From the NCBI GenBank assembly GCA_003225555.1, contig QIAM01000006.1:1-64000 (forward strand): DNA of 64,000 nt. Direction: 5' to 3'. Made by a program: the position numbers and the translations under genes. The stretch comes from Acidobacteriota bacterium (lineage in GTDB: Bacteria; Acidobacteriota; Terriglobia; Terriglobales; Acidobacteriaceae). The notes under the pieces are model-generated. The model ran no database searches and was not told the origin of the DNA. It saw nothing but the letters and a program-made list of their open reading frames with translations. This document shows positions 1 to 8,110 of this stretch, piece after piece. Each line of letters opens with the position of its first letter. Position 1 is the first letter of the stretch.

Positions 1-2
1 AG

Positions 3-323
3 CGCCTGAGTCGCCAGGGCGTGAAGGGATTGAAGGCCAAGACCGGCCTCAAGGCCGGCGGCCAGAGCTTCAATCACAATCAGTCCTTGATCCGTGCGAC
101 GGGCCTGAAGGTCAAGAGCAACGTGAAGGCAGGGGGGCTATCCACCAACCACAACCAGACCTCGGTCCGCGGTTCGAGCCTGAAGGTCAAGAGCAACGTG
201 AAGGCGGGCGGTCAGACCTTTAACCACAATCAGTCCACGATTTCTGGCAGGGGTCTCAAGGTGAAGAGCAATGTGAAAGCAGGGGGGGAAAGCATCAATC
301 ACAACCAAACTATGGTGCGCTAG
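3..323 (+). CDS. VKAGG-NHNQ repeat peptide precursor, copy 1 (5' end probably outside window)
   Basis: The protein consists almost only of a repeat with an exact 25-residue period. Each unit has a basic stretch ending in VKAGG ([11 protein letters not shown]), three variable residues (QSF, LST, QTF, ESI), the invariant tetrapeptide NHNQ, and about seven linking residues. Four units are seen. It has hardly any acidic residues, so it is strongly cationic. A GTG at 21 could start it, but no convincing ribosome binding site precedes it and the frame is open to base 3, so the gene may begin upstream. I recognise no named family. The company of a C39-peptidase ABC exporter and a second repeat gene at 7452 suggests a secreted, GG-processed peptide precursor. 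That role is inference. Confidence 0.75.
   Translation, partial: RLSRQGVKGLKAKTGLKAGGQSFNHNQSLIRATGLKVKSNVKAGGLSTNHNQTSVRGSSLKVKSNVKAGGQTFNHNQSTISGRGLKVKSNVKAGGESINHNQTMVR
21..320 (+). repeat. In-frame 75-bp tandem repeat, array 1
   Basis: Four tandem units of about 75 bases, in frame with the coding sequence. The segment coding for the [10 protein letters not shown] part is best conserved at DNA level and the three codons before NHNQ vary most. The unit length equals that of the array at 7452-7931, so both arrays share one design. Confidence 0.75.
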
Positions 324-427
324 GCATGTGTATCCAACACGACGTTCGGACCGACCTCAGGCTGCGTGCTGCCCAGTGCACCCGCTCCCAGATCGGTCTT
401 CACCTCTTTAAAAGAAGAGAAACGGCA

Positions 428-475
428 ATGAACGCACGAACCGGACAGGGCAACGCCGGTCTACCCATTCCTTAG
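428..475 (+). other. Possible 15-codon ORF in the 217-base gap before the sigma factor
   Basis: An ATG at 428 opens a 15-codon frame ending at TAG 473-475. The purine-rich AAAAGAAGAG lies about 8 bases upstream and could act as a ribosome binding site. It might be a leader peptide or chance. Nothing else recognisable lies between 324 and 540. Confidence 0.15.
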
Positions 476-540
476 AGGTATATACTTGGGCTGTTTTTGC
501 AGGATTTGTCTCGTGGCCGTCAAGGCTGAGGGCAAAAGCC

Positions 541-1143
541 ATGGAACCGGCGCCGACTGACGTGACGCTCTTGCTGAAGCAGCTCAGCGCGGGAGACCAC
601 GATGCGGTGGACCAACTTGTCCCCGTACTTTACAACGAACTCCGCAGGCTGGCCGCCTACTACCTTCGGCAAGAGCGCAGCAACCATACTTTGCAGGCGA
701 CCGCGCTGGTACACGAGGCTTACCTCCGCTTGGTCGATCAGCGCGCCGTCGAATGGAAGAATCGAAGTCACTTTTTTGGTGTAGCCGCTCAGGTAATGCG
801 TCGGATTCTGTTGGACTATGCCCGCAGCCATCAGGCGGTCAAGCGTGGCGGACCGTCGCCCAAAATTTCCTTGGACGATGCCATGGTCTACGGCGAAGAC
901 CAGACGGGACAGCTGGTTGCTCTGGACGAGCTGCTGACCCGGCTGTCGTCCATGGATCCGCAGCAAGGGCGAATTGTGGAGCTGCGTTTCTTTGGAGGGA
1001 TGTCAGTGGAAGAAACGGCAGAACTCTTGGGTATCTCTCCCAGAACTGTCAAGCGTGACTGGGCCATGGCAAAGTCATGGTTATCGCGCGAGCTACGCAA
1101 AGCAAGCCGTGAGGAAGCTGCGGGGAATCAATCGCCCATTTGA
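541..1143 (+). CDS. ECF-type RNA polymerase sigma factor
   Basis: 200 residues with the two-region layout of ECF sigma factors. Region 2 (about residues 10-95) contains ALVHEAYLRLVDQ and FFGVAAQVMRRILLDYAR. Region 4 (about 130-185) contains ELRFFGGMSVEETAELLGIS followed by RTVKRDWAMAKSWL, a helix-turn-helix for the -35 element. The style matches the TIGR02999-type sigma factors common in Acidobacteria and Planctomycetes. It sits directly between the first repeat-peptide gene and the exporter genes. No anti-sigma gene is adjacent, so control would have to come from expression level or a distant partner. That it drives the repeat-peptide and export genes is inference from position. Confidence 0.9.
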   Translation: MEPAPTDVTLLLKQLSAGDHDAVDQLVPVLYNELRRLAAYYLRQERSNHTLQATALVHEAYLRLVDQRAVEWKNRSHFFGVAAQVMRRILLDYARSHQAVKRGGPSPKISLDDAMVYGEDQTGQLVALDELLTRLSSMDPQQGRIVELRFFGGMSVEETAELLGISPRTVKRDWAMAKSWLSRELRKASREEAAGNQSPI

Positions 1144-1186
1144 CGGCACAGTCGCGTAAGGCACAAAAAAAAGAGGATGGTGATGC

Positions 1187-2392
1187 ATGCTGTCTTCATT
1201 TTCTCGCTCGATGCGCTCGCTGGAGGCCGACAGTCCTCGGCGTCCGGTCTTGGCTCTCCTTTTCGCCACTACCCTTATATTGGCCTGGACGGCGTGGCTG
1301 TTTTTAGCGCGCGTAGCGGTCTACGAAGTTAGCGACAGGGCCGATCTGCAAGTGGATCGCGCCGCCCACCCCATCGAAGCGCAGTTCACCGGCCGTGTCG
1401 TTAGCAGTTACATGGTGCTAGACCGCGAGGTGAAATCGCGCGAGGTACTGGTGGAACTCGACGCTGATGCACAGCAACTGCAACTCAAAGAAGAACGGGT
1501 CCGGTCCACGGCCTTAGCCCCACAGATTGGCGCCTTGCAAAGTCAGATTCAGGCAGAAGAGACCGCCTGGCAACAGGAGCGGCAGGCGGCACCGGTAGCG
1601 CTGGAAGAGTCGAGTGCACGAGTAAAAGAAGCCGATGCCGGTGCGCGCCTGGCAGAGGAAGAGGCCAAGCGCCAGGATCAACTGTTCGCTTCCGGAGTGG
1701 TTTCGGAGGTCGATTTACATCGAGCGCGCAGTGCTGCACAGGAGCGGCGCGCAGCAGCGGACAGCCTTCGACTTGGCGTCAGCCGCTTAGAACGACAGCA
1801 GCTAACCCAGGACAGTGAGCGGCAAGCACATGTCCAGGAACTGAAGACCCAACTGGTTCAGCTCAAGGGACAGCGAGCGACGGCGGGTGCGGAAATAGAG
1901 CGGCTTCAGGGAGAGGTCAGCCGACGAAGCATCCGGGCGCCCGTGGACGGGAGACTGGGCGAGGTAGCCAATCTCAGAGTCGGGTCCGTGGTCCGTGAGG
2001 GAGAGAAGCTGGGTGCAGTTGTTCCGACCGGAAATCTCCGCATCGTTGCAAATTTTCTTCCACCAGACGCGCTGGGGCGCATTCGGCCCGGGCAGCACGC
2101 GCGCATGCGTTTGCAAGGTTTTCCATGGGTGCAATACGGCAGTCTTTCGGCGACCGTAACCAGCCTGGCGAATGAAGTCCGCGACGGGCGAATCCGAGTC
2201 GAACTCACAGTTGATAGCAACTCCGGTTCTCACATTCCCCTTCAACATGGTTTGCCAGGAACGGTCGAGGTCAAAGTAGAAGAGACCTCACCCGCGGCAC
2301 TGGTGCTGCGTACGGCGGGACGACTCTTAGCCTCGCCGCGCTCTACTTCCGATTCGTCCCGGCCAGCGGCGGAGAGCCATGAAGGTTCCTGA
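1187..2392 (+). CDS. HlyD-family periplasmic adaptor of the peptide exporter
   Basis: 401 residues. A short cytoplasmic N-terminus precedes one membrane segment at about residues 20-42 (LALLFATTLILAWTAWLFLA). A lipoyl-like half domain, a long Gln/Glu/Arg-rich coiled coil at about 95-240, the second lipoyl half (RAPVDGRLGEVANLRVGSVV) and a beta-barrel region follow. This is the architecture of adaptors that bridge inner-membrane ABC exporters and an outer-membrane channel. AAAGAGGATGG lies just before the ATG. It overlaps the C39 transporter by 14 bases, so the two are translationally coupled. No TolC-like gene is in the cassette, so the outer-membrane partner must be encoded elsewhere. Confidence 0.88.
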   Translation: MLSSFSRSMRSLEADSPRRPVLALLFATTLILAWTAWLFLARVAVYEVSDRADLQVDRAAHPIEAQFTGRVVSSYMVLDREVKSREVLVELDADAQQLQLKEERVRSTALAPQIGALQSQIQAEETAWQQERQAAPVALEESSARVKEADAGARLAEEEAKRQDQLFASGVVSEVDLHRARSAAQERRAAADSLRLGVSRLERQQLTQDSERQAHVQELKTQLVQLKGQRATAGAEIERLQGEVSRRSIRAPVDGRLGEVANLRVGSVVREGEKLGAVVPTGNLRIVANFLPPDALGRIRPGQHARMRLQGFPWVQYGSLSATVTSLANEVRDGRIRVELTVDSNSGSHIPLQHGLPGTVEVKVEETSPAALVLRTAGRLLASPRSTSDSSRPAAESHEGS

Positions 2393-5111
2393 CCGGCATC
2401 CCCGTCTGATCGTTCCTGAAGTTGTGCAGACATCCGCCATGGACTGTGGTCCGGCCTCGCTGAAGTGTGTGCTCGAGGGCTTCGGCATTCCCGTGAGCTA
2501 TGGACGGCTGCGTGAGTCCTGCCAGACCGACGTTGACGGCACCTCGATTGACACAGTCGAGGAAGTCGCTATGCAACTCGGATTGGACGCGGAGCAGATC
2601 ATGCTGCCGGTCGATTACTTGCTGTCGCGAGAAGCAGGGGCTTTGCCGGCAATCGTTGTGGTCCGATTGCCGAACGGTGTCACCCACTTTGTGGTGGTCT
2701 GGCGGCGACTCGGGCCTTTTGTTCAGGTCATGGATCCCGCCACCGGGCGGCGCTGGCCGACCCACGAGCAGTTTCTCTCCAGCCTCTACATTCATGTCTT
2801 ACCTGTGCAGGCTGCGACTTGGCTTCAGTGGGCTCGATCGGACCAGTTCATCCACCCGCTTCGCCGCAAACTGAACGCTCTGGGGCTGAGCCGACGGTCC
2901 TGTGCCGACATGCTGGGCTCGGCGCTGAAAGCAGAAAGTTGGTGCCCACTCGCGGCCCTAGAGGCGTCCACCCGCACGGTGGAAGAGATGGTTTGCTCCG
3001 GTGGGCTTCCGCGCGGCAAGGAAGCTGCGCGCGTCCTCGGGCACCTGTTCGAGAAAGGTCGCCAGAACATAACGGAAGGAATCAAAGCGATCCCTTCCCA
3101 CTACTGGTCAGTTCGTAATGCGCCGGCCGGGCCAAACGGCGAAGAGCAAGTTCTTCTCCAAGGCGCGGTGCTAGTACATATGCGTGGACGACTATCCACA
3201 GCGCAACTTGATGCGCCATCCGGAGCTCCTCGGAAAACGATTGGATCCCCACTTTCACCCGAGCTGGTTGCTGCTCTAGAAGAACCGCCCAGCCGACCGG
3301 GGCGCGAGTTGTTGCGACTTCTGCGCGTCGATGGTGCAGTTTCTCCGATAGTCCTCGGTTCTGCACTCTTTCTCGCCGCCGCTGGGGTAATGGTGGAGGC
3401 GGTACTTTTCCGCAGTCTTCTTGGCATGGGCCGGGAACTTGGTCTGTCGGGCCAGCGCCTCGGCGCGATGGCTGCACTTGTGGGTTTTTTGGCAGGTTTA
3501 CTCCTCCTCGAGTTTCCAATCGCTGCGGGTTTATTAGGGATGGGCCGTCATCTCGAGTCCAGGCTACGCATTGCCTTTCTGCAAAAGATCCCGCGACTCG
3601 GCGATCGCTACTTCCACAGCCGCCTCAATTCGGACATGGCGGAGCGTAGCCACCTCATTCATCGAGTCCGGCTTCTTCCCCAACTCGGTGGAGAGCTCCT
3701 TCGCGGCAGCTTCGAGTTAATACTGACCGCGGCGGCAATCATCTGGCTTGATCCTGGTACCGCTCCGATCGCGATACTCGCGGCTGTATTCGCGCTCGCT
3801 TTGCCATTGTTGGCGCAGCCCCTACTCGCCGAGCGCGACTTGCGGCTGCGCAGCCACGTCGGCGCCCTAAGCCGCTTCTATCTCGACGCGTTCCTCGGAC
3901 TTGTGCCGGTTCGCACTCATGGTGCGGAGCGGGCCATGCGCCGGGAACACGAGGGTTTGCTGATGGAGTGGGGTCGCGCCGGATTAGGACTGCAACGCGC
4001 GGTGGTCTGGATCGAGGGGCTTCAATTCCTCGCCGGCTTTGCTCTCGCAGCCTGGTTGTTGCTGAACCATGTTGGGCGCTTCGGCGACTCGGGCGGCACA
4101 CTCCTGCTGGTGTATTGGGCGCTCAGCTTGCCGGTGCTGGGTCAAGAGGTGGCAATCATCGCCTGGCAGTACCCGGCGCATCGCAATGTGACTCTCCGCC
4201 TGCTGGAGCCGATGGGAGCAATAGAGGACATGGAAGTGGATCAGCCGCGGGACACTCAGCAATCGGCGCAGCCTGTCGTGCCGGCCAGATCAAGCCGTGC
4301 AATGTCCCTATCGTTCGAGAATGTGAGCGTGCGAGTTGCAGGACATACGATTCTTCGTGACATCGATCTGAAAGTTGAAGCGGGTGATCACGTGGCCGTC
4401 GTCGGCGTATCGGGTGCCGGCAAATCCAGCCTGGTCGGCGTTCTCCTGGGGTGGCATCGGCCAGCAGGAGGAAATGTATTGGTAGACGGGCTGACCTTAG
4501 ACGGTGCTCGCCTGGAGAAGCTACGACAGGAAACCGCCTGGGTCGAACCCGCTGTGCACCTGTGGAACCGTTCCTTGTTTGACAATCTCCGATACGGTGC
4601 TCCTGCGGATGCCGTGCCCTCCGGCATGCTGCTTGAGCAATCCAACCTCCGGGAACTTCTGGCAAAGCTGCCTGAGGGATTACAGACGAAACTAGGAGAG
4701 GGAGGAGCGCTGGTTTCCGGCGGCGAGGGCCAGCGGGTTCGTCTGGCGCGCGCCATGCTGAAGCCAGATGTGCGGCTCGCCATCCTCGACGAGCCCTTCC
4801 GCGGACTCGATCGCCGGCAACGGCGGGATCTATTAACTTGCGCTCGCAAGCACTGGCAGGAAGTCACCTTGCTCTGCATCACGCATGATGTGAGCGAGAC
4901 GCTGGCCTTTCCGCGTGTGCTCGTCATGGAGAAAGGCCGGATTGTTGAGAGCGGTTTGCCCGCTCAACTCGCGAGCGTGGCAGGCTCGCGATATCGAACT
5001 ATGCTCGAAGCGGAAGGATCTGTTCGCAAGGACTTATGGTCGAGTTCCGACTGGCGTCATTTGCGGCTTGAGGAAGGCCGATTGACAGAAACTGCGATGA
5101 GAGGGTCGTAG
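2379..5111 (+). CDS. Peptidase-containing ABC transporter (C39 double-glycine protease, permease, ATPase)
   Basis: 910 residues. The N-terminal C39 domain (about 10-150) has Q17 and C23 in QTSAMDCGPAS, H103 in GVTHFVVVW and D119 in VMDPATG, so the catalytic set looks intact. A stretch of about 170 residues (150-320) that I cannot assign follows. The membrane domain spans about 320-620. The ATPase has Walker A GVSGAGKSS (about 674), signature VSGGEGQ (about 777), Walker B LAILDEP (about 800) and H-loop ITHD (about 833). Enzymes of this kind cut leader peptides after GG and export the product. The HlyD, C39-ABC, ABC order resembles the NHLM-type bacteriocin export trio. It is longer than the usual ~700-720 residues because of the extra middle region. 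Confidence 0.92.
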   Translation: MKVPDRHPRLIVPEVVQTSAMDCGPASLKCVLEGFGIPVSYGRLRESCQTDVDGTSIDTVEEVAMQLGLDAEQIMLPVDYLLSREAGALPAIVVVRLPNGVTHFVVVWRRLGPFVQVMDPATGRRWPTHEQFLSSLYIHVLPVQAATWLQWARSDQFIHPLRRKLNALGLSRRSCADMLGSALKAESWCPLAALEASTRTVEEMVCSGGLPRGKEAARVLGHLFEKGRQNITEGIKAIPSHYWSVRNAPAGPNGEEQVLLQGAVLVHMRGRLSTAQLDAPSGAPRKTIGSPLSPELVAALEEPPSRPGRELLRLLRVDGAVSPIVLGSALFLAAAGVMVEAVLFRSLLGMGRELGLSGQRLGAMAALVGFLAGLLLLEFPIAAGLLGMGRHLESRLRIAFLQKIPRLGDRYFHSRLNSDMAERSHLIHRVRLLPQLGGELLRGSFELILTAAAIIWLDPGTAPIAILAAVFALALPLLAQPLLAERDLRLRSHVGALSRFYLDAFLGLVPVRTHGAERAMRREHEGLLMEWGRAGLGLQRAVVWIEGLQFLAGFALAAWLLLNHVGRFGDSGGTLLLVYWALSLPVLGQEVAIIAWQYPAHRNVTLRLLEPMGAIEDMEVDQPRDTQQSAQPVVPARSSRAMSLSFENVSVRVAGHTILRDIDLKVEAGDHVAVVGVSGAGKSSLVGVLLGWHRPAGGNVLVDGLTLDGARLEKLRQETAWVEPAVHLWNRSLFDNLRYGAPADAVPSGMLLEQSNLRELLAKLPEGLQTKLGEGGALVSGGEGQRVRLARAMLKPDVRLAILDEPFRGLDRRQRRDLLTCARKHWQEVTLLCITHDVSETLAFPRVLVMEKGRIVESGLPAQLASVAGSRYRTMLEAEGSVRKDLWSSSDWRHLRLEEGRLTETAMRGS

Positions 5112-5112
5112 C

Positions 5113-7242
5113 ATGACGGACCTCGCCACGCTTGCATGGACTACCGCTGAGCTGGGCACCGCCATCGAAGCTTTGGCCCGCAAGTGCGGACTCGCGCCCC
5201 GTCCGGTGCAAGTTGCAGCAGCTCCGGCAGCGATCTTGCAAAATAGTGACGCTCTTAGTCAGTGGATTCAGGCAGCAGCCGAGTGGTTAGGGGTGGACGC
5301 CGAACCGCTGGCCATGCCCTATCACGCGGTCGATCAATTTGTACGCGGCGCCGGTCCCGCTTTGATACGCCTGCCGGACCAAGAACCTGCAAGCTTCTTG
5401 CTATTGATCGGGAAGACCCGCGGCACAGTCTCGATCCTGTCTCGTGATTTGAGCATAGAGAAGGTGCGGGCTGAGGTGATCCGCGATACGCTGTGTTGTT
5501 CTCTGGAAGCCCCGTTGGCACCAGAAATGGATCGGCTACTCGAAGTCACAGGCATCAGCCCTCGTAGGCAGAAGATGGTACGGGCAGCCATGATGCACGA
5601 GCGGCTACGCGACCGGCAGGTCGGCGATGGTTGGCTATTGCGTCTTCCTCCAGGCGGCAGCTTCTGGCTTCAGTTACGCCATGCGCGTTTGCCGCAACGC
5701 CTTCTGCTGCTGGCAGGCATGCACACGGCCGAGTACGTCCTGTGGATTCTTTCCTGGTGGTTGATCGGGCGAGCCGCGCTGGAAGGCAGATTTGACCACG
5801 GCTGGCTGTTGGGCTGGGGCTTACTTCTCCTCACCCTGGTCCCGTTCTTACTCCTTACCACATGGCTGCAAGGCGTGCTCGCCATTGGCGGCGGGGTGCT
5901 GCTCAAGCAGCGCCTGCTCTATGGCGCCCTCCGTCTTCAGCCAGAAGAGATTCGCCGGCAAGGTGTGGGCCAATTCCTCGGGCGCGTGATTGAGTCGGAG
6001 GCGGTGGAGTCTATGGCTTTGAGCGGCGGTTTCCTCGGCCTGGTTGCTGCCGTCGAGTTGGTAATCTCAGCGATTATCCTCGGCGTGGGTGCGGGAAGTG
6101 TGTTGCATGTGTTTCTGCTGCTGGGATGGATCGTAGTCACCTTGGTTCTCAGTTGGCGCTACTTCGAGCGCCGTCGGCAATGGACGAACGCACGCTTGCA
6201 GATGACCCATGATCTCGTGGAGCGCATGGTGGGCCACCGCACTCGGCTGGTTCAGGAGCCACGGGAGCACTGGCATGACGGAGAAGACCAGGAACTGGAG
6301 CGTTACCAGGAAATTTCCACGAAGATGGACCGTGCGGCGGCGCGGCTGACGGCGTTTTCGCCGCGGGGGTGGCTGCTGCTGGGTATCTCGGGAGTGACTT
6401 ACACCTTCGTCACTACCGAAACCGCGCCCGTCACGCTGGCCATCACGCTGGGAGGAATCCTGCTTGCCTATCGTGCTCTGCGACGGTTGGCAGCCGGCCT
6501 GTGGAACATTTCCGACGCGGCCATCTCCTGGCAACAGGTCGCACAGCTCTTCCAAGCGGCGGCCCGTCCGCAAGCGCTGGCTCCGCCAATCTTTGGGTTC
6601 TCACCTGAGTCGCTTCCGTCGGATGGCAATCGCAAGACCGTGGAAGCGCACGATCTGGTCTTCCACTACCAAGGCCGTGGGGAAGCCGTGCTCCACGGCT
6701 GTACCTTGTCGGTCCAGTTGGGTGAACGGTTGCTGCTGGAAGGCGCGTCTGGTTGTGGCAAGTCCACTTTCGCGTCGCTGCTCAGTGGGATGCGGCTGCC
6801 GAACTCGGGATTGCTTTTGCTTAACGGATTGGACCGCAATACGCTCGGCGAAGATGGTTGGCGGCATCGCATCGTCTCTGCGCCTCAGTTCCACGAGAAT
6901 CATGTCCTCACTGAAAGTTTTGCGTTCAACCTGCTAATGGGACGGCGTTGGCCACCTCGGCAAGAAGACTTGCAGGAAGCCGAAGTCGTGTGCCGAGAAC
7001 TAGGTCTGGGAGAGCTGCTTGACCGTATGCCTGCGGGACTGCTGCAGATGGTGGGAGAAACCGGCTGGCAGCTCTCCCACGGAGAGCGCAGCCGCCTTTA
7101 TATCGCGCGCGCCCTGCTCCAGGGCTCGGAGATGATGATCTTCGACGAGAGTTTCGCCGCACTGGACCCTGAAACTCTGCGGCAATCATTGAGCTGTGTC
7201 CTGCGACGAGCCCCCACACTCATGGTCATCGCACATCCCTAA
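5113..7242 (+). CDS. Second ABC transporter (permease plus ATPase), no peptidase domain
   Basis: 709 residues, starting one base after the stop of the C39 transporter. The N-terminal ~190 residues replace the peptidase domain and lack the Q-C-H-D set. Membrane helices occupy about 195-470. The ATPase has Walker A GASGCGKST (about 544), signature LSHGERS (about 653, with His at the third position of the usual LSGGQ), Walker B MMIFDES (about 674) and H-loop IAHP (about 705). The protein stops four residues after the H-loop histidine region, which is very early, since family members usually continue 25-40 residues. It corresponds in position to the second ABC protein of NHLM-type systems. It may pair with the C39 protein as a heterodimer (inference). 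Confidence 0.88.
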   Translation: MTDLATLAWTTAELGTAIEALARKCGLAPRPVQVAAAPAAILQNSDALSQWIQAAAEWLGVDAEPLAMPYHAVDQFVRGAGPALIRLPDQEPASFLLLIGKTRGTVSILSRDLSIEKVRAEVIRDTLCCSLEAPLAPEMDRLLEVTGISPRRQKMVRAAMMHERLRDRQVGDGWLLRLPPGGSFWLQLRHARLPQRLLLLAGMHTAEYVLWILSWWLIGRAALEGRFDHGWLLGWGLLLLTLVPFLLLTTWLQGVLAIGGGVLLKQRLLYGALRLQPEEIRRQGVGQFLGRVIESEAVESMALSGGFLGLVAAVELVISAIILGVGAGSVLHVFLLLGWIVVTLVLSWRYFERRRQWTNARLQMTHDLVERMVGHRTRLVQEPREHWHDGEDQELERYQEISTKMDRAAARLTAFSPRGWLLLGISGVTYTFVTTETAPVTLAITLGGILLAYRALRRLAAGLWNISDAAISWQQVAQLFQAAARPQALAPPIFGFSPESLPSDGNRKTVEAHDLVFHYQGRGEAVLHGCTLSVQLGERLLLEGASGCGKSTFASLLSGMRLPNSGLLLLNGLDRNTLGEDGWRHRIVSAPQFHENHVLTESFAFNLLMGRRWPPRQEDLQEAEVVCRELGLGELLDRMPAGLLQMVGETGWQLSHGERSRLYIARALLQGSEMMIFDESFAALDPETLRQSLSCVLRRAPTLMVIAHP

Positions 7243-7434
7243 GTACCGCAAGATCAAGCGAGTAGCGTGTCTTTCCGACAGTCTTCGAGTTTAGTGGATC
7301 GCGGCGTTTCCGGAAGCAAGGGTAACGGCTCTCCGAATCGACGTCCGGCCTGCGAAATTTTCTCCTGCCCGGTGGCCCCGTTTCCTAGTCACTCCCGCGT
7401 TATAAACAGAGGTCGAAAGCAAGCCTCAAATTGG

Positions 7435-7446
7435 AAGGAAGGAGAA
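7435..7446 (+). promoter_or_regulatory. Strong ribosome binding site that fixes the start of repeat precursor 2
   Basis: AAGGAAGGAGAA lies 5-8 bases before the ATG at 7452. It supports that ATG over the TTG at 7431, so the precursor starts directly with a half unit (MQVKTNVKAGG) and has no long separate leader. The rest of the 209-base gap 7243-7434 shows nothing I can assign. Confidence 0.7.
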
Positions 7447-7451
7447 CAGTC

Positions 7452-7920
7452 ATGCAGGTCAAAACGAACGTCAAGGCGGGCGGGCACCAATTGAATCACA
7501 ACCAGACCCTGGTCTGTGCCAGGGGGCTCAAAGTAAAGACGAACGTCAAGGCCGGCGGGCACCAAATGAATCACAACCAGACCCTGGTCTGTGCCAGGGA
7601 GCTCAAAGTAAAGACGAACGTCAAGGCCGGCGGGCACCAGTACAACCACAACCAGGCCCTCGTCCGCGAGCGGGCAAAGAGCCTGAGGGTGAAAACGAGC
7701 GTAAAGGCCGGGATCGGTTCGTACAATTGGGGAAATACCCAGCCTAACCACAATCAGATCCTAGTCCGCGCCAAGGGTTTGAAGGTAAAGACGAACCTGA
7801 AGGCAGGCGGGATTACAAACAACCACAACCAAACTCTCGTCAGTACCAAGGTCTTGAAGGTGAAGACGAATGTGAAGGCCGGCGGACACCAGGTGAACCA
7901 AAACCAGACGCTGCTTCGGG
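7452..7920 (+). repeat. In-frame 75-bp tandem repeat, array 2
   Basis: About six in-frame units with a 75-base basic period; one unit is lengthened by an insertion at about 7710-7745. The first two units are nearly identical in DNA (they share AATCACAACCAGACCCTGG and then CTCAAAGTAAAGACGAACG), which points to recent duplication. Later units are diverged. Confidence 0.8.
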
Positions 7921-7931
7921 GGACTAGGTAA
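7452..7931 (+). CDS. VKAGG-NHNQ repeat peptide precursor, copy 2
   Basis: 159 residues from the ATG chosen by the ribosome binding site at 7435-7446. It starts with MQVKTNVKAGG and then carries six units of the 25-residue repeat: (GG)-xxx-NHNQ-TLVxAR-xLKVKTNVKA. Units 1 and 2 are almost identical and contain LVCAR, the only cysteines. The fourth junction reads VKAGI instead of VKAGG and is followed by an insertion ending in NTQP before NHNQ. The last unit has NQNQ. The protein is very basic. Cleavage after each GG by the neighbouring C39 peptidase would release peptides of about 25 residues. This polyprotein idea is inference; the repeat itself is seen directly. I recognise no named family. 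Confidence 0.85.
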   Translation: MQVKTNVKAGGHQLNHNQTLVCARGLKVKTNVKAGGHQMNHNQTLVCARELKVKTNVKAGGHQYNHNQALVRERAKSLRVKTSVKAGIGSYNWGNTQPNHNQILVRAKGLKVKTNLKAGGITNNHNQTLVSTKVLKVKTNVKAGGHQVNQNQTLLRGTR

Positions 7932-8110
7932 TTGATAAAGCGAAGAACTCGCAAGTGGAAGGGGTGGACTGAGGCAGAAGGCTGCAACCACGGCCTTGAG
8001 CTCTGACTACACTCGAGTAATTGAAGCTGATGCCGCGCGCGCCTCGATCCACCCGGCTGGACTAAATGCTCCGCGGCGCCTTGCAAGCGCCTCAAATCGA
8101 AGAGAGAATC

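Noticed and set aside
1-323. Signal-peptide or classical double-glycine leader at the start of repeat precursor 1
   Set aside because: The true N-terminus may lie outside the window; no hydrophobic signal and no LSxxELxxIxGG-type leader is visible in the part present.
7452-7931. CRISPR array or satellite DNA
   Set aside because: The 75-bp repeat stays in frame, variation is at codon level, and there are no spacers of constant length between identical repeats.
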